A stretch of DNA of 64,000 nt from NCBI GenBank assembly GCA_027064425.1, contig JAMOPO010000052.1, positions 140,521 through 204,520 of the forward strand, in the 5' to 3' direction. Of this stretch, positions 1 to 9,228 are shown piece by piece. Positions within the stretch are counted from its first letter, which is position 1, and each line of letters starts with the position of its first letter. The DNA comes from Methanobacteriota archaeon. GTDB taxonomy: Archaea; JAADCQ01; Methanopyri; Methanopyrales; Methanopyraceae. The notes below the pieces were generated by a model that did not search any database, was not told the DNA's origin, and was given only the letters and a program-made list of their open reading frames with translations. The translations under genes were made by a program, and so were the position numbers.

Positions 1-1105
1 TGACCCCCACGCACCTCACCCGGTACCTACCGTCCTCGAACCCGATATCCTCCGGGTCGACGCCCACCTCCACCCGGGGAAGCTCCGCCTCCGCCCCCTC
101 GAACTCCGCATCCTCCCTCGGGGTTCCCTCCAGGAAGACCCGCCGGGGTTCGACTTCCTCCAACCCGCTCAGCACGACCACGTCCGCGTGGTAGCCGGGG
201 GCCAACCGACCGGTCCTCAGCCCGTAGCACAGGGACGGGTTCAGGGTCACCGTCCCGAGCGCCTCCAGCGGGTCGAACCCCGCCTCCACGGCCCGCCTGA
301 CCATCTTGGCCAGCGAGACCTCGTCCATGTCGCTCGCGTGGAGATCATCCGTCACGAAGCACACGCCGCTGAGATCGTCCAGCGCCTCGAGGGCGGCCTC
401 CAGGTCCCGGGACGAGGAACCCTCCCGGACGAACGTCCACACGCCCAGCTCACGCCTCCACCGGAACTCCTCCCCCGTCGAGCACTCGTGGTCGGTCTCC
501 GGCCCCGCGGAAAAGTACCGCGCGGCCCCGGGACCCACGAGGCCGGGGGCGTGCCCGTCGACCCTCAGCCCCATCCGCCGGGCCAGCCGCACGAGCTCGT
601 CCTTCCGCCCCTCCAGGACCCCCTCCACGTCCATCATCTCGCCCAGCGCCACCACCATCGGGTGGTCGGCGTACCGCTCCACGATCTCCGGCGTCACCTT
701 CCCCCGAACGGTCTCGAACGGCTCCCCAAGGGCCGGCACGCACGATGGAAGCGCCAGGTAGAACTTGAAAGGTCGGGCCCGCTCGGCGGTTCTCAGAGCC
801 CACCTCAACCCCTCCTCGCCCGCCACGTTCACGACCTCGTGTGGATCCCACACGACCGACGTCACGCCGCGCTCGGAGACGACCCGCGCGTAGCCGGGCG
901 GGCTCAGACCGGAGCTCTCCACGTGCACGTGAGCGTCCACGAAGCCCGGGCAGATAACCCCGTCGACCTCGATCACGTCCACGTCGCCCAGCTCGTCGGG
1001 CAGGTCGGAGAACACGCCCAGGATGCGACCCCTCTCCCAGACGACGTAGCCGGGACGAACGCGCGAGAACCAGGGGTCAACGACGCGACCGTGAAGCGCC
1101 CTCAG
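1..1105 (-). CDS. ade: Adenine deaminase (C-terminus beyond window)
   Basis: Amidohydrolase predicted to convert adenine to hypoxanthine in purine salvage. Translated on the minus strand, the N-terminal part carries GFVDAHVHVESS, the metal-binding HxH with the adenine-deaminase HVESS signature, followed by VWDPHEVVNV. The gene runs off the left window edge, so the C-terminal part is unseen. No ATG, GTG or TTG precedes the conserved region before an in-frame TGA at 1157-1159. A GGGGG at 1113-1117 lies exactly 7 nt before a CTG at 1105, which would give MRALHGRVVDPWF, a normal start for the family. I therefore propose a CTG start. The family call is firm; the start is inferred. Confidence 0.85.
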   Translation of the reverse strand, partial: MRALHGRVVDPWFSRVRPGYVVWERGRILGVFSDLPDELGDVDVIEVDGVICPGFVDAHVHVESSGLSPPGYARVVSERGVTSVVWDPHEVVNVAGEEGLRWALRTAERARPFKFYLALPSCVPALGEPFETVRGKVTPEIVERYADHPMVVALGEMMDVEGVLEGRKDELVRLARRMGLRVDGHAPGLVGPGAARYFSAGPETDHECSTGEEFRWRRELGVWTFVREGSSSRDLEAALEALDDLSGVCFVTDDLHASDMDEVSLAKMVRRAVEAGFDPLEALGTVTLNPSLCYGLRTGRLAPGYHADVVVLSGLEEVEPRRVFLEGTPREDAEFEGAEAELPRVEVGVDPEDIGFEDGRYRVRCVGV

Positions 1106-1302
1106 CGACCGTCCCCCCGAGGGAAGGAGGTACGGCGGGGAGGTAGGCGCGCGGGGTCATCGGTCGGCTCGTCGGCCCACTCCCCCGCGCTTGTGGCCCG
1201 GCGGAGCCCACGCGGGGTCATCCCCGGAGTCTCCGCGTCACCCGCGCCGGTTGGACCGGGCCGTGCCCCGTCCCCAAGTCGCGGCGTATGAAGTTACCGC
1301 CT
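1106..1302. other. 197-bp gap upstream of ade
   Basis: Between ade and the stop of the upstream membrane-protein gene. On the minus strand, an AT-richer patch (TAACTTCATACG, about 1285-1296) could hold the ade promoter. Two copies of ATGACCCCGCG occur on the minus strand but open only short frames. No tRNA or C/D-box pattern was found. Confidence 0.4.
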
Positions 1303-2367
1303 CTAAATCATCGACCCCCGGGCCACGCAGCGCACGTACACCCAGGCCGCCACCAGGAAGTTGTACACGACGGCGCCGTCCAGCAGGGCCCGGGCGAGGG
1401 CCGGGGGAACGTGCACCGCCGGGGTGGGAGGCGGCGGGAGGAACAGATCCTCCAGCCTGTAAAACCGACCATCCTCCGCGTTGAAGTATCCGTGGCTGGC
1501 GGAGACGTGCAGCCCCGCGGCCACGGTGAACAGCGCCCCCGTCGAGAGGAGGAGAAGCCCCAGCCGCTCGGACGCCAGGCACGCGGCCGGACAGCTCACC
1601 GCCCAGTAGTTAGGGTTAACCACCTTGGAGAACGCCAGGAGGGCCGCCCCCACCGCGCACGAGCGACGCTCCGGCTCGCCCGGGGCGACGAGTGGGAGGA
1701 GCATGGCGGCGGCCAACAGCGCCACCGGCAGCTCGGTGGGCGGGGTGACCAGCGTCCAGATGGAGCAGTTCTGCGGCGGGCGGCCCATCTGGAACAGGAC
1801 CACGTCCTGCAGGAACGCCCAGCCGTTGCCAAGGAGGTACGGGACCAGGACGACCGCCGTGACGAGCACGAAAGCGATCAGCGACTCGCGGCGCAGGTGA
1901 GGGAGGGCCAGCAGTCCCGCGGTGGGCTTGGTCCAGAACGCGAGCGCCGCCAGCGTCCCGCCCAGCCAGCGCTCCCGCATGATGATCGCCGCGAGGGCCA
2001 TGGAGACGGGGATGGGATCCAGCTGCCAGAACGCGCACGGGTAGGCCGTGGAGAGCGCCACCACCAGCTGTCCCGTCCGACCCATCCCCACGCGGCGGGC
2101 GCAGTAGACGCACGCCAGGGTCCCGATCCACACGGGGAGCTTCCACAGGAGTCGGAAGCGCCAGTCGAGCGGGTTCAGCCCCAGCAGCCCGTGCCCCAGG
2201 TACCAGACGAGTGCCGGGAGCAGGGAGCCGAGGGGAGGGTAGTGAACGTCGGTCTTAGCGTAGTAAGTCAGCGGGTGGGAGATGATCTTGGGGCACCAGC
2301 TCATCCACTTCTCGTAGTCCGGGGCGTACACGGCCGTCAAGAGCCACCAAATCACGTCCGCCATCAC
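1303..2367 (-). CDS. Polytopic membrane protein, GT-C glycosyltransferase-like
   Basis: A 354-residue protein with roughly eight to ten hydrophobic segments. The N-terminal loop contains DVHYPPLGSLLPALVWYLGHGLLG, and a later segment reads LAALAFWTKPTAGLLALPHL. This arrangement resembles GT-C enzymes (GT39/GT87 type), which transfer sugars from lipid-linked donors outside the membrane. The usual catalytic acidic loop is not clear, so substrate and activity are unknown. A 6-bp hairpin (stem CGGACC/GGTCCG, 2376-2394) sits just before GGAGGTGA and the start. The upstream AT patch at 2471-2480 may be its promoter. The membrane topology is clear; the GT-C label is tentative. Confidence 0.6.
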   Translation of the reverse strand: MMADVIWWLLTAVYAPDYEKWMSWCPKIISHPLTYYAKTDVHYPPLGSLLPALVWYLGHGLLGLNPLDWRFRLLWKLPVWIGTLACVYCARRVGMGRTGQLVVALSTAYPCAFWQLDPIPVSMALAAIIMRERWLGGTLAALAFWTKPTAGLLALPHLRRESLIAFVLVTAVVLVPYLLGNGWAFLQDVVLFQMGRPPQNCSIWTLVTPPTELPVALLAAAMLLPLVAPGEPERRSCAVGAALLAFSKVVNPNYWAVSCPAACLASERLGLLLLSTGALFTVAAGLHVSASHGYFNAEDGRFYRLEDLFLPPPPTPAVHVPPALARALLDGAVVYNFLVAAWVYVRCVARGSMI

Positions 2368-2514
2368 TTCACCTCCGGACCCTGCGACGGTCCGCAGCTC
2401 GTGCCCTCGTCATCGGTTCAACTCAGAGAAGGCCAGATTCTTCATCCCGTCCCCCGATATCGTTACGCGATCTTTAACGATTCGCGGCAAAGAGGAGGAG
2501 GGGGCGTGAGGGGG

Positions 2515-3567
2515 TTAGAGCTTCAGCGTGCCCAGGCTCACCGAGCCCAGGTACTTCACGACCGGCGAGGCCAGCGTCGTCAGCAGCTGGTCCATCGCCT
2601 GGACCACTGGTGCCACGATCTGCGCGGCCTGCTTCACGCCCTTGTCGGCCAGGTACCCCACCAGCGCGGTGATCACCGGCACCGCCAGGCCGGCGGCGCT
2701 GGCGGTCGTGACCACCATCTTGCCCTCGATGCCCAGCTGCTCAGCCAGGTCCACGATCACGTTGTCCAGCGTGGCCACACCGGCCAGGTACATCGCCAGC
2801 GTGACCACCGGCGCCAGCAGCGTGCCGACGTCCAGCATCGTCAGCGTGTTGACGAGCTGCTTGTGGTCCATCGCCCACCCGGCCAGCAGGTCGGTCGCCA
2901 GTGCCGCCGTCAGTCCGGCTCCGACGACGACGTCCTGCTCGACGTACTCACGGATACCCAGCTGGTCCAGCAGGCTCTGCAGCGTGCCCTTCAGGTCCGT
3001 TCCTAGCGCGTCATCGATCGCACTGGTGATCGGGTACCCCATCAGCGCGTCCAGCATGGCGATCGCCGGCACAGCCAGCAGCGCGTCCTTGACCAGCGCT
3101 CCCGTCAGGTGGACCGGCTTCACCGCCGGCGCCACGACCTCGACCGTCACCTCCTTGGTCGCGGTGCCACCCTTGATGCCGTACTGCGGCAGGTCTGGGA
3201 ACCGCGCGGTCACCGTGATCGTGTGCTTACCCGGCGTCAGCTCCAGGGTCGCGGTCACCGTCTTGGTCTCGCCGAGCCGGTACGGTGGGGTGATCTTGGT
3301 CGTGTGGACCACGTTCCCGTCCACGGCGAACGTCACGGTCGTCGGCGTGCGCCGGATCGTGTACGGGTAGTTACCGGACCACGTGATGACCGCGGTTACC
3401 TGGACGGCGGCCTTCTTCTCGCCCGGCTTGAGCTGAACCTTGGCCGGCGCCTGAACCTCCTTGATCTCCGGCTTGATGGTGTACTTAGCACCGTACACCT
3501 TGGCCTCCGCGGCGCCCACTAGGGCGCCCGCCAGAGCCACGAGGAGGGCGAGGAGCAGGCGCTTCAT
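2515..3567 (-). CDS. Secreted surface protein with Ig-like domain
   Basis: A 350-residue protein with a clear signal peptide (MKRLLLALLVALAGALVGAAEA, about residues 1-22). Residues 40-150 are rich in Val and Thr beta-strand pattern, like a CARDB/Ig-type adhesion domain (for example LTPGKHTITVTARFPD). The remaining 200 residues are hydrophobic, Ala- and Leu-rich helices. I recognise no catalytic motif. It probably sits on or in the cell envelope. It is monocistronic, with an AT-rich promoter just upstream. It resembles the 63,077-63,985 protein in being exported and lineage-restricted, but not in sequence. Confidence 0.7.
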   Translation of the reverse strand: MKRLLLALLVALAGALVGAAEAKVYGAKYTIKPEIKEVQAPAKVQLKPGEKKAAVQVTAVITWSGNYPYTIRRTPTTVTFAVDGNVVHTTKITPPYRLGETKTVTATLELTPGKHTITVTARFPDLPQYGIKGGTATKEVTVEVVAPAVKPVHLTGALVKDALLAVPAIAMLDALMGYPITSAIDDALGTDLKGTLQSLLDQLGIREYVEQDVVVGAGLTAALATDLLAGWAMDHKQLVNTLTMLDVGTLLAPVVTLAMYLAGVATLDNVIVDLAEQLGIEGKMVVTTASAAGLAVPVITALVGYLADKGVKQAAQIVAPVVQAMDQLLTTLASPVVKYLGSVSLGTLKL

Positions 3568-3600
3568 GCGAGGTCACCCCGGACCCGCGGGCCGATCAGA

Positions 3601-3617
3601 CTTATTTTACCTTTTTG
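3601..3617 (-). promoter_or_regulatory. TATA-like promoter of the secreted-protein gene
   Basis: The most AT-rich patch in this neighbourhood. On the minus strand it reads AAAAAGGTAAAATAAG, about 35-45 bp before the start at 3567. Transcription would begin about 10 nt before the ATG, leaving room for the GGGGTGACC ribosome-binding site only. Confidence 0.5.
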
Positions 3618-3635
3618 GGAAACCTTGGTCGGTGA

Positions 3636-4616
3636 TTAGTCCTCAAATCCCATCATCTTCCTCAACTTCCGCCCTACCCGCTCGATCTCGTGGTTCTCGA
3701 TCTCCTTGCGCAGCCGCCGGAGCACAATTCGTCCCGACTCGTTCTCCATGGTCCACTCCCGGGCGAACTCGCCGCTGCGGATCTCCTCCAGCACCTTCTT
3801 CATCTCCTCCTTGTTGATGATCCGCTTGCCGCGCGTGAGTCCTCCGTACTCAGCGGTGTTCGAGACGGCCTCCAGCATCCCCGTGAGTCCCTTCTTGTGG
3901 ATCAGGTCCACGATGAGCTTCAGCTCATGCAGCGTCTCGAAGTAGGCTACCTCCGGCTGATAACCCGCCTCCACCAGCGTCTCGAAGGCGTACAGAATCA
4001 GGTACAGCACGCCGCCCACCAGGTCGACCTGCTCTCCGAACAGATCCGTCTCGACCTCCTCCCGGAACGTGGTCTCGATGACGCCCGCGCGGGTGAACCC
4101 CATGGCCTTGGCCATGGCCAGGGCGATGTCCTTCGCCTTGCCCGTGTAGTCCTGGTGCACGGCCACCAGGGCCGGGGTGCCGAACCCCTCCGTGTACAGC
4201 TTGCGCACCATGTCCCCCGGTCCTTTGGGTGCTACTAGGATCACGTCTACGTACTCCGGCGGTTCAATGAGGCCGTAGTGAATGTTGAACGCGTGGCTGA
4301 AGCCCAGCGCGTCTCCCTTGCTCAGGTTGTCGTGAATGTGTTCTCGGTACACCTTGGGCTGGACCTCGTCGGGGATCAGGATGTGCACGATGTCGCCCTG
4401 CTCGGCCGCCTCCGGGATCGGCAGGACCTCGAACCCGTCCTCCTTCGCCCGCTTCCAGGACGGTCCGCCCTCGCGCACGCCGATGATCACGTCGACGCCC
4501 GAGTCCCGGAGGTTCTTGGCCTGAGCCTCGCCCTGATTCCCGTAGCCGATCACCGCAACCGTCTTGCCCTCCAGCACGTCTAGGGAGGCGTCCTCGTCCC
4601 CGTAAATCTTGGCCAA
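3636..4616 (-). CDS. ilvC: Ketol-acid reductoisomerase
   Basis: Catalyses the NADPH- and Mg-dependent isomeroreduction of acetohydroxy acids in valine, leucine and isoleucine synthesis. The 326-residue class I protein has the Rossmann loop [17 protein letters not shown] near residue 25, the conserved KGPGDMVR segment, and the metal/substrate helices with [10 protein letters not shown] and [15 protein letters not shown]. Length and motifs are standard. It follows rpl14e on the same strand after 19 bp, so the two may be cotranscribed. The Gly-Asn-Gln loop and the following residues should set NADPH versus NADH preference, which I cannot predict. Confidence 0.97.
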   Translation of the reverse strand: MAKIYGDEDASLDVLEGKTVAVIGYGNQGEAQAKNLRDSGVDVIIGVREGGPSWKRAKEDGFEVLPIPEAAEQGDIVHILIPDEVQPKVYREHIHDNLSKGDALGFSHAFNIHYGLIEPPEYVDVILVAPKGPGDMVRKLYTEGFGTPALVAVHQDYTGKAKDIALAMAKAMGFTRAGVIETTFREEVETDLFGEQVDLVGGVLYLILYAFETLVEAGYQPEVAYFETLHELKLIVDLIHKKGLTGMLEAVSNTAEYGGLTRGKRIINKEEMKKVLEEIRSGEFAREWTMENESGRIVLRRLRKEIENHEIERVGRKLRKMMGFED

Positions 4617-4635
4617 GCCGCCCGCCCCGCTGGCC

Positions 4636-4920
4636 TCAGTCGGACTTAACGATGCCCTCCTTAACCAGGTCCAGGAGGCCGGCCTCCTCCAGCGCCTCCT
4701 TCACCTCCTCGTCCGACGCGCCCCGCTCGATGTCGATCTTCTCCGGCGTCGGCTCCAGGTGCTTCACGTTACACCTTCTCCGACGAACCCCGGTGATCTC
4801 CTTCGGGCCGGTCACGATGACGAAATTCTCATCTATGATGTCCACGACGACGCAGTACCTGCCGGCCTCCCTGCCGGCGGTTTTCACGCAGATTCGACCG
4901 ATCTCGATCGGGGCCGCCAC
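4636..4920 (-). CDS. rpl14e: Ribosomal protein L14e
   Basis: A 94-residue archaeal/eukaryotic large-subunit protein. It begins with the KOW-like SH3 fold ([22 protein letters not shown]) and contains [12 protein letters not shown]. The acidic tail ([12 protein letters not shown]) is typical. The start is GTG at 4920, preceded by GGGGG with 8-nt spacing. That G-run is one arm of the palindrome shared with the divergent gene at 4945. ilvC lies downstream on the same strand. Confidence 0.93.
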   Translation of the reverse strand: MAAPIEIGRICVKTAGREAGRYCVVVDIIDENFVIVTGPKEITGVRRRRCNVKHLEPTPEKIDIERGASDEEVKEALEEAGLLDLVKEGIVKSD

Positions 4921-4944
4921 GGCATCATCCCCCGGGGGTTCCGG
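4921..4944. promoter_or_regulatory. Shared palindromic Shine-Dalgarno element (rpl14e / 4945 gene)
   Basis: The whole gap between two divergent starts is 24 bp. It contains CCCCCGGGGG at 4929-4938. Read leftwards, GGGGG is 8 nt before the rpl14e GTG. Read rightwards, GGGGG is 6 nt before TTG 4945. No promoter fits in the gap, so promoters must lie inside the opposing coding regions. Confidence 0.6.
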
Positions 4945-6405
4945 TTGGCCAGGTTGTTCGGCAGGTCGGCGTGGCTTGCCCTAGCAGCCGGTTTAACAAC
5001 GTTGTTGGCCTACTTGGCGCACCTCGGGCACGAGTCCGTGACCCACGCCCCGAACCGTCACGCGGCCGAAAACGCCCCGCTCCACTACGCGATCTGCGCC
5101 ATCATCGCCGCGTGCGCGGTCCGGCTCACGCCGGGTTATTCAGCCCTGAACGTCCTCCTGAACTGCGCGCTCAGGGAGACGCCGAGACCGCTACCGACCG
5201 GGCCGTGGCTGGCGTGGCAAGGGCTCAAGGTCGGGGCCCTGATCGTCCTCCTGCACGGATTCCCCACGGTCCCCGTCGTGCACTGGATCGCCTCCGGCAA
5301 CCCGGCCCGGGTGGTCCTGGCCCTCGGGATCCTGCTCGGTCCCCCGTTCAAGGTCAGGGCCGCGATGCTCCTGCTCTCTCACCTGGCCAGCGCCGCGCTG
5401 GACGCGCAGGAGTACGCGAACGACCGCGAGCTGCTGGAGTCCGCGATGATCTCGCACGGCCTCCGCATCGCGGCCGTGGTCCTGGGGATCGCCACCGTCA
5501 CCCTCGCCACCTACCCCATTATCTCAATGTACCTCCTCCCACTGCTGGCCTTCCTGGCGGCCCTCAGCCTGCACCTGTGGTCTCAGTCCCGGCTTCCATG
5601 GCGGGAGTACCGCCAACTGAGCGGGCTGATCGACCGGATTAAGCGAGGCCTTATCCTGGCGGTGGCGCTGCTCCCCACCGTTCCGGTCCTGGACCTCCTG
5701 ACCGGCGTCCCCACGGAGCTGACGATCCACGCGTGGGCCACCATGGTCGGAGAGGCCGTCCTGCAGCCCCACTCGGTGAAGCTCGACCCCGCCTCCTACC
5801 TGACCCAAACCCCCGCCCAGCTCTCCCGAGCCTGGAGCGCGGGACGCTCCCCGGTGTGGGGCGTCACCGGAGACCGGCTGCAGGTCGTGGTCAGCGACGG
5901 GCGCGGCCACGGCTGGGTCATCGACCCCAGGTCCGGGGCGATCAGAGGTACTCTCAAGGTTCCCATCGAGGCCATTGAGCGGCAGGAGGACGCGCTCCGG
6001 CGTGCGTTCCCGTACCTCCGACCCGGGGCGCCCGTGCTGAGGGACGGTCGAGTCCGGGTGAGCGCGTGGATCGTCGCCGACGTGTGGCTGCCGTTCCTGG
6101 GGTTCACCCTGGCACTGCCCGTCTCGGGTGATCCGGCCCTCCCGAGGAACGAGTGGGGGCTCGCCTGGTACCCGGCCCGCTGGAGGGGTCGACTGGTGCC
6201 CGTGCTCATCCCGATCGAGACGCTGGCGATGCCGGTCCTTGAGGTGCCGGGCGAGGCCCTGGTCTCGATCCCCCCGCCGCGTTCCCTGAAACTGTGGCTG
6301 CACGGGCCCGGGTTCGTCCGCATCGACCGGGGGAGGGTGATCCTCCTGAGACCGGAGTATCGGTCCGACGGGACGCTGAAGCGCCTGGAAGCGATCAGGG
6401 TGTGA
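4945..6405 (+). CDS. Polytopic membrane protein of unknown function
   Basis: About 486 residues from TTG 4945, chosen because GGGGG precedes it by 6 nt; the frame stays open further upstream but only through rpl14e antisense sequence. The N-terminal half has about seven hydrophobic segments, with a HLGHE...[14 protein letters not shown] stretch. The C-terminal half (from about residue 260) is soluble, beta-rich and lacks Cys, and may be extracytoplasmic. I recognise no family. The downstream helicase gene starts 13 bp later, so the two may share a transcript. Confidence 0.65.
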   Translation: MARLFGRSAWLALAAGLTTLLAYLAHLGHESVTHAPNRHAAENAPLHYAICAIIAACAVRLTPGYSALNVLLNCALRETPRPLPTGPWLAWQGLKVGALIVLLHGFPTVPVVHWIASGNPARVVLALGILLGPPFKVRAAMLLLSHLASAALDAQEYANDRELLESAMISHGLRIAAVVLGIATVTLATYPIISMYLLPLLAFLAALSLHLWSQSRLPWREYRQLSGLIDRIKRGLILAVALLPTVPVLDLLTGVPTELTIHAWATMVGEAVLQPHSVKLDPASYLTQTPAQLSRAWSAGRSPVWGVTGDRLQVVVSDGRGHGWVIDPRSGAIRGTLKVPIEAIERQEDALRRAFPYLRPGAPVLRDGRVRVSAWIVADVWLPFLGFTLALPVSGDPALPRNEWGLAWYPARWRGRLVPVLIPIETLAMPVLEVPGEALVSIPPPRSLKLWLHGPGFVRIDRGRVILLRPEYRSDGTLKRLEAIRV

Positions 6406-6418
6406 GGGGTACGGTAGC

Positions 6419-8884
6419 GTGAAGGCGGCCGTCTTCCTCGAGCGGAAGGGGAACAAGGTGCGGATCGCGTTCACCGAGGACGATCCCAGGTCCGGGGCGG
6501 AGATAGAAAGGGAGGCTCTGCTGGAGCTGGGCCCGGACGAGCGGCCGGTGAGAGGCGTGCTGGACGGTGATCCGACCCCGCCGGACAAGATCCTCAACCG
6601 GGTCCGGGCGGCGGGCACCGTTCTGGCGCGCGGGGACCTGGCCAAGACCGCCGAGCGACTTCTCGGCGGCAAGGTCGAGCGGGCGGAGTTCTGCCGCCGT
6701 TGCCTGGCCTCGGACAAGATCACGGTCCTTGACGGCGGGTACAAGTTCGGGGACGTGCGCGTCTGCGGGGAGTGCGCCGAGGAGATCCTGGAGGAGGAGC
6801 TGAGGTTCCGCGTCCCGAACTTCTCGCAGACCCTGCTGGAGCGCCTGAAGGAGCTCTTGGACCGGTTCCGCGACGTCGACCGCGTGATCGAGATGGTGGA
6901 CCCCTCGTTCGACCCGGCCCGCGAGGACGAGAAGACGCGGTGGGACGTGGTCGAGGCGGAGGATGAGGAAGAGGAGGAGCGCCTGCCGATCTCGAAGGTG
7001 GACGCCCCGGCCCGACTCATCAGCCTCCTGCGCGAGCTCGGGTACCGCGAGCTGACCCCGGTTCAGACCAAGTGCGTACGCGCGGGCCTGCTGGAGGGCG
7101 AGAACCTGCTGGTGGTGTCTCCCACCGGGTCCGGGAAGACGCTCGTGGCCGAGCTCGCGGGCCTGACCCGGGTGCTCGAGGAAGGGAAGAAGATGGTCTA
7201 CCTGGTGCCCCTCGTGGCGCTGGCCAACCAGAAGTTCCGCGAGTTCCGGGAAAAGTACGGCGAGAGGCTCAACGTCGGCGTCCGACTCCAGGTCGGTGCG
7301 ACCAGGCTGAAGGAGTTCTCGAGACCGGAGCGGGGCCCCGACCCGGAGGAGGCGGACATCATCGTGGGGACGTACGAGGGGTTCGACCTGCTCCTCCGCA
7401 CCCGGGCGATCGACCCGGACGAGATCGGTGTGGTTGTGATCGATGAGGTGCACAGCTTGGCCGACGAGGACCGAGGTCCCCGGCTGGACGGTCTTATTTG
7501 CCGCCTTAAGACCCTGACCGACGCGCAGCTACTGGGCCTGTCGGCCACGGTGGGCAACCCGGAGGAGCTCGCGGAGTACCTCGACGCGCGCCCGGTCATC
7601 CACGAGCGGAGGCCGGTACCGTTGGAGTATCACCTCGTGATCAACCAAGACCGACGGCAGAAGTGGGACCGCATCGCCCGGCTCGTGGAGGCGGAGTGGG
7701 AGACGGAGTACTCCACCGGCTACCGGGGCCAGACGATCGTCTTCACCCACTCCCGGCAGAACACGCACCGCCTGGCCGACTTCCTCCAGGAGCGGACGGG
7801 GCTGGACGTCGCCCCCTACCACGCTGGGCTGCCCTACGACCGGCGCAAGTCGACCGAGCAGGCCTTCGAGCGGGGCGAGCTGGCGGCCGTCGTCACGACC
7901 GCGGCCCTCGGCGCGGGCGTCGATTTCCCAGCCTCTCAGGTGATCTTCGAGAGCCTGGCGATGGGTGTCGAGTGGCTGACGCCCATGGAGTTCCAGCAGA
8001 TGGCGGGGCGGGCTGGACGGCCCGGTTACCACGACCGGGGCAAGGTCGTCCTGATGGTGGAGCCGGGGCGCCGGTACCACTCCGGTCAAGAGGACACCGA
8101 GGACAAGGTCGCCTTCCGACTGCTCGAGTCGGAGCCGGAGCCGGTCGAGGTGGAGTACGACGATGAGGACGAGCGCGAGCAGGTGCTGGCGCACGTGGCC
8201 AGCGGCGCCGCCTCCTCCCCGGAGGAGCTCCGACGGGTCTGCTCCGAATCCTTCGGGTTCGCCGGCGACCCGGAGCGGAGGCTCAAGGAGCTTCGGGAGA
8301 TGGGGTTCGTGAAGGGGTTCAAGCTGACGCGCCGGGGCCGGGTGGCCGCCCGCTACTTCGCCGGACCGCGCACGGTGCACCGGCTCGTCGAGTCCGAGCG
8401 AGAGGATCCACTGCAGGCCGTGGCCGAGGTGTGCCCGTTCGAGCGGCTGCAGCTGTCCCCCTCGATCCGGCGGGCGGTCGAGCGGGTCACGAGGATGTCC
8501 GTGCCCGCCCGCTTCGAGGACGCCCTGGAGGTCATCCACTCCGAGCGCCGCGAGGTGCTTGAGCACCTACCCAAGAAGGAGCGTGACCGACTGATCAAAC
8601 TGATCCGAGCGGTGGACTGCGGGTGCGATGCGTTCCCGCACTGCGATCACGTGCCCGCCAAGGCCTCTGCGCTGCTGCTGAGGACGCGCTTAGAGGGTAA
8701 ATCAGTCTTCGCCATGCCCAGGGAGCTGGAGCGGAGGTACGGTCTAACGGCGTACCCGACCGACGTCGCGAGCTGGCTGGAGGAGGTGATCCGGCTCCTG
8801 GAGTGCGCGGCCGAAATCGCGGAGGAGCCGGGGATGAGGGCGGCGGCGGAGGCCCTCGCCGATCCCTGGTCTACCCGCCGCTGA
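6419..8884 (+). CDS. Ski2-like DExH helicase with N-terminal zinc finger
   Basis: An 821-residue superfamily 2 helicase. Walker A is SPTGSGKT (about residue 234), motif II is the DEVH box (about 341), motif III is SAT, and motif VI is QMAGRAGRPGY. Before the core is a CxxC...CxxC zinc knuckle (Cys92, 95, 116, 119) and an acidic linker. The C-terminus has a second Cys/His cluster (CGCDAFPHCDH). This architecture matches a methanogen-associated Ski2-like family rather than canonical Hel308. RNA or DNA unwinding is inferred. The start is GTG 6419; its role in the cell is unknown. Confidence 0.88.
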   Translation: MKAAVFLERKGNKVRIAFTEDDPRSGAEIEREALLELGPDERPVRGVLDGDPTPPDKILNRVRAAGTVLARGDLAKTAERLLGGKVERAEFCRRCLASDKITVLDGGYKFGDVRVCGECAEEILEEELRFRVPNFSQTLLERLKELLDRFRDVDRVIEMVDPSFDPAREDEKTRWDVVEAEDEEEEERLPISKVDAPARLISLLRELGYRELTPVQTKCVRAGLLEGENLLVVSPTGSGKTLVAELAGLTRVLEEGKKMVYLVPLVALANQKFREFREKYGERLNVGVRLQVGATRLKEFSRPERGPDPEEADIIVGTYEGFDLLLRTRAIDPDEIGVVVIDEVHSLADEDRGPRLDGLICRLKTLTDAQLLGLSATVGNPEELAEYLDARPVIHERRPVPLEYHLVINQDRRQKWDRIARLVEAEWETEYSTGYRGQTIVFTHSRQNTHRLADFLQERTGLDVAPYHAGLPYDRRKSTEQAFERGELAAVVTTAALGAGVDFPASQVIFESLAMGVEWLTPMEFQQMAGRAGRPGYHDRGKVVLMVEPGRRYHSGQEDTEDKVAFRLLESEPEPVEVEYDDEDEREQVLAHVASGAASSPEELRRVCSESFGFAGDPERRLKELREMGFVKGFKLTRRGRVAARYFAGPRTVHRLVESEREDPLQAVAEVCPFERLQLSPSIRRAVERVTRMSVPARFEDALEVIHSERREVLEHLPKKERDRLIKLIRAVDCGCDAFPHCDHVPAKASALLLRTRLEGKSVFAMPRELERRYGLTAYPTDVASWLEEVIRLLECAAEIAEEPGMRAAAEALADPWSTRR

Positions 8885-9203
8885 GCTCCTCGAGCGCCCG
8901 GCGCGCGAGCTCCGCCGCCTTCCTGCCCCGGACGGTTAACGCCCCCTCCACCTCCGTGCCGAGCACCGTGGCGCGAATGCGGGCCTCCACCTCCTCCTCT
9001 CGCACCTCACCCTCAACGTCCACGGAGTATCGATCCTTCGCGTCCTTCAGCCTCACCTGGTAGGAGTCACCCTCTAGCTCGACGTCGATCTCCGCATTCT
9101 TGACGACGTCGACGACGGCCACCACCGACTGCTCCAGCACCTGCATCGCGAGCCGCATGACGTTCTCCGGCGTCATGTACTTCTTCACCAGCTTGTCGAG
9201 CAA
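8871..9203 (-). CDS. Small conserved-looking protein, unknown function
   Basis: A 110-residue acidic protein starting LDKLVKKYMTPENV and ending in RKAAELARRALEEL. The middle is a beta-strand pattern (EIDVELEGDSYQVRLKDAKD) between helices. I recognise no family. The start is placed at TTG 9203, because GGGGG (9211-9215) is exactly 7 nt upstream. An ATG at 9230 would instead overlap the divergent ATG and has no ribosome-binding site. The 3-prime end overlaps the helicase stop by 14 bp. Confidence 0.55.
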   Translation of the reverse strand: MLDKLVKKYMTPENVMRLAMQVLEQSVVAVVDVVKNAEIDVELEGDSYQVRLKDAKDRYSVDVEGEVREEEVEARIRATVLGTEVEGALTVRGRKAAELARRALEELSGG

Positions 9204-9228
9204 GGCGGTGCCCCCGGTGGTGGTACCC

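Noticed and set aside
188-1291. Long plus-strand frame at the left edge
   Set aside because: It is antisense to the adenine deaminase gene and shows no protein-like composition.
2398-2445. C/D-like pattern on the minus strand (ATGAAGA, 12 nt, CTGA, then CGATGA, then CTGC)
   Set aside because: Only one box is perfect and the terminal box D is missing. The region more likely holds a promoter and leader hairpin.
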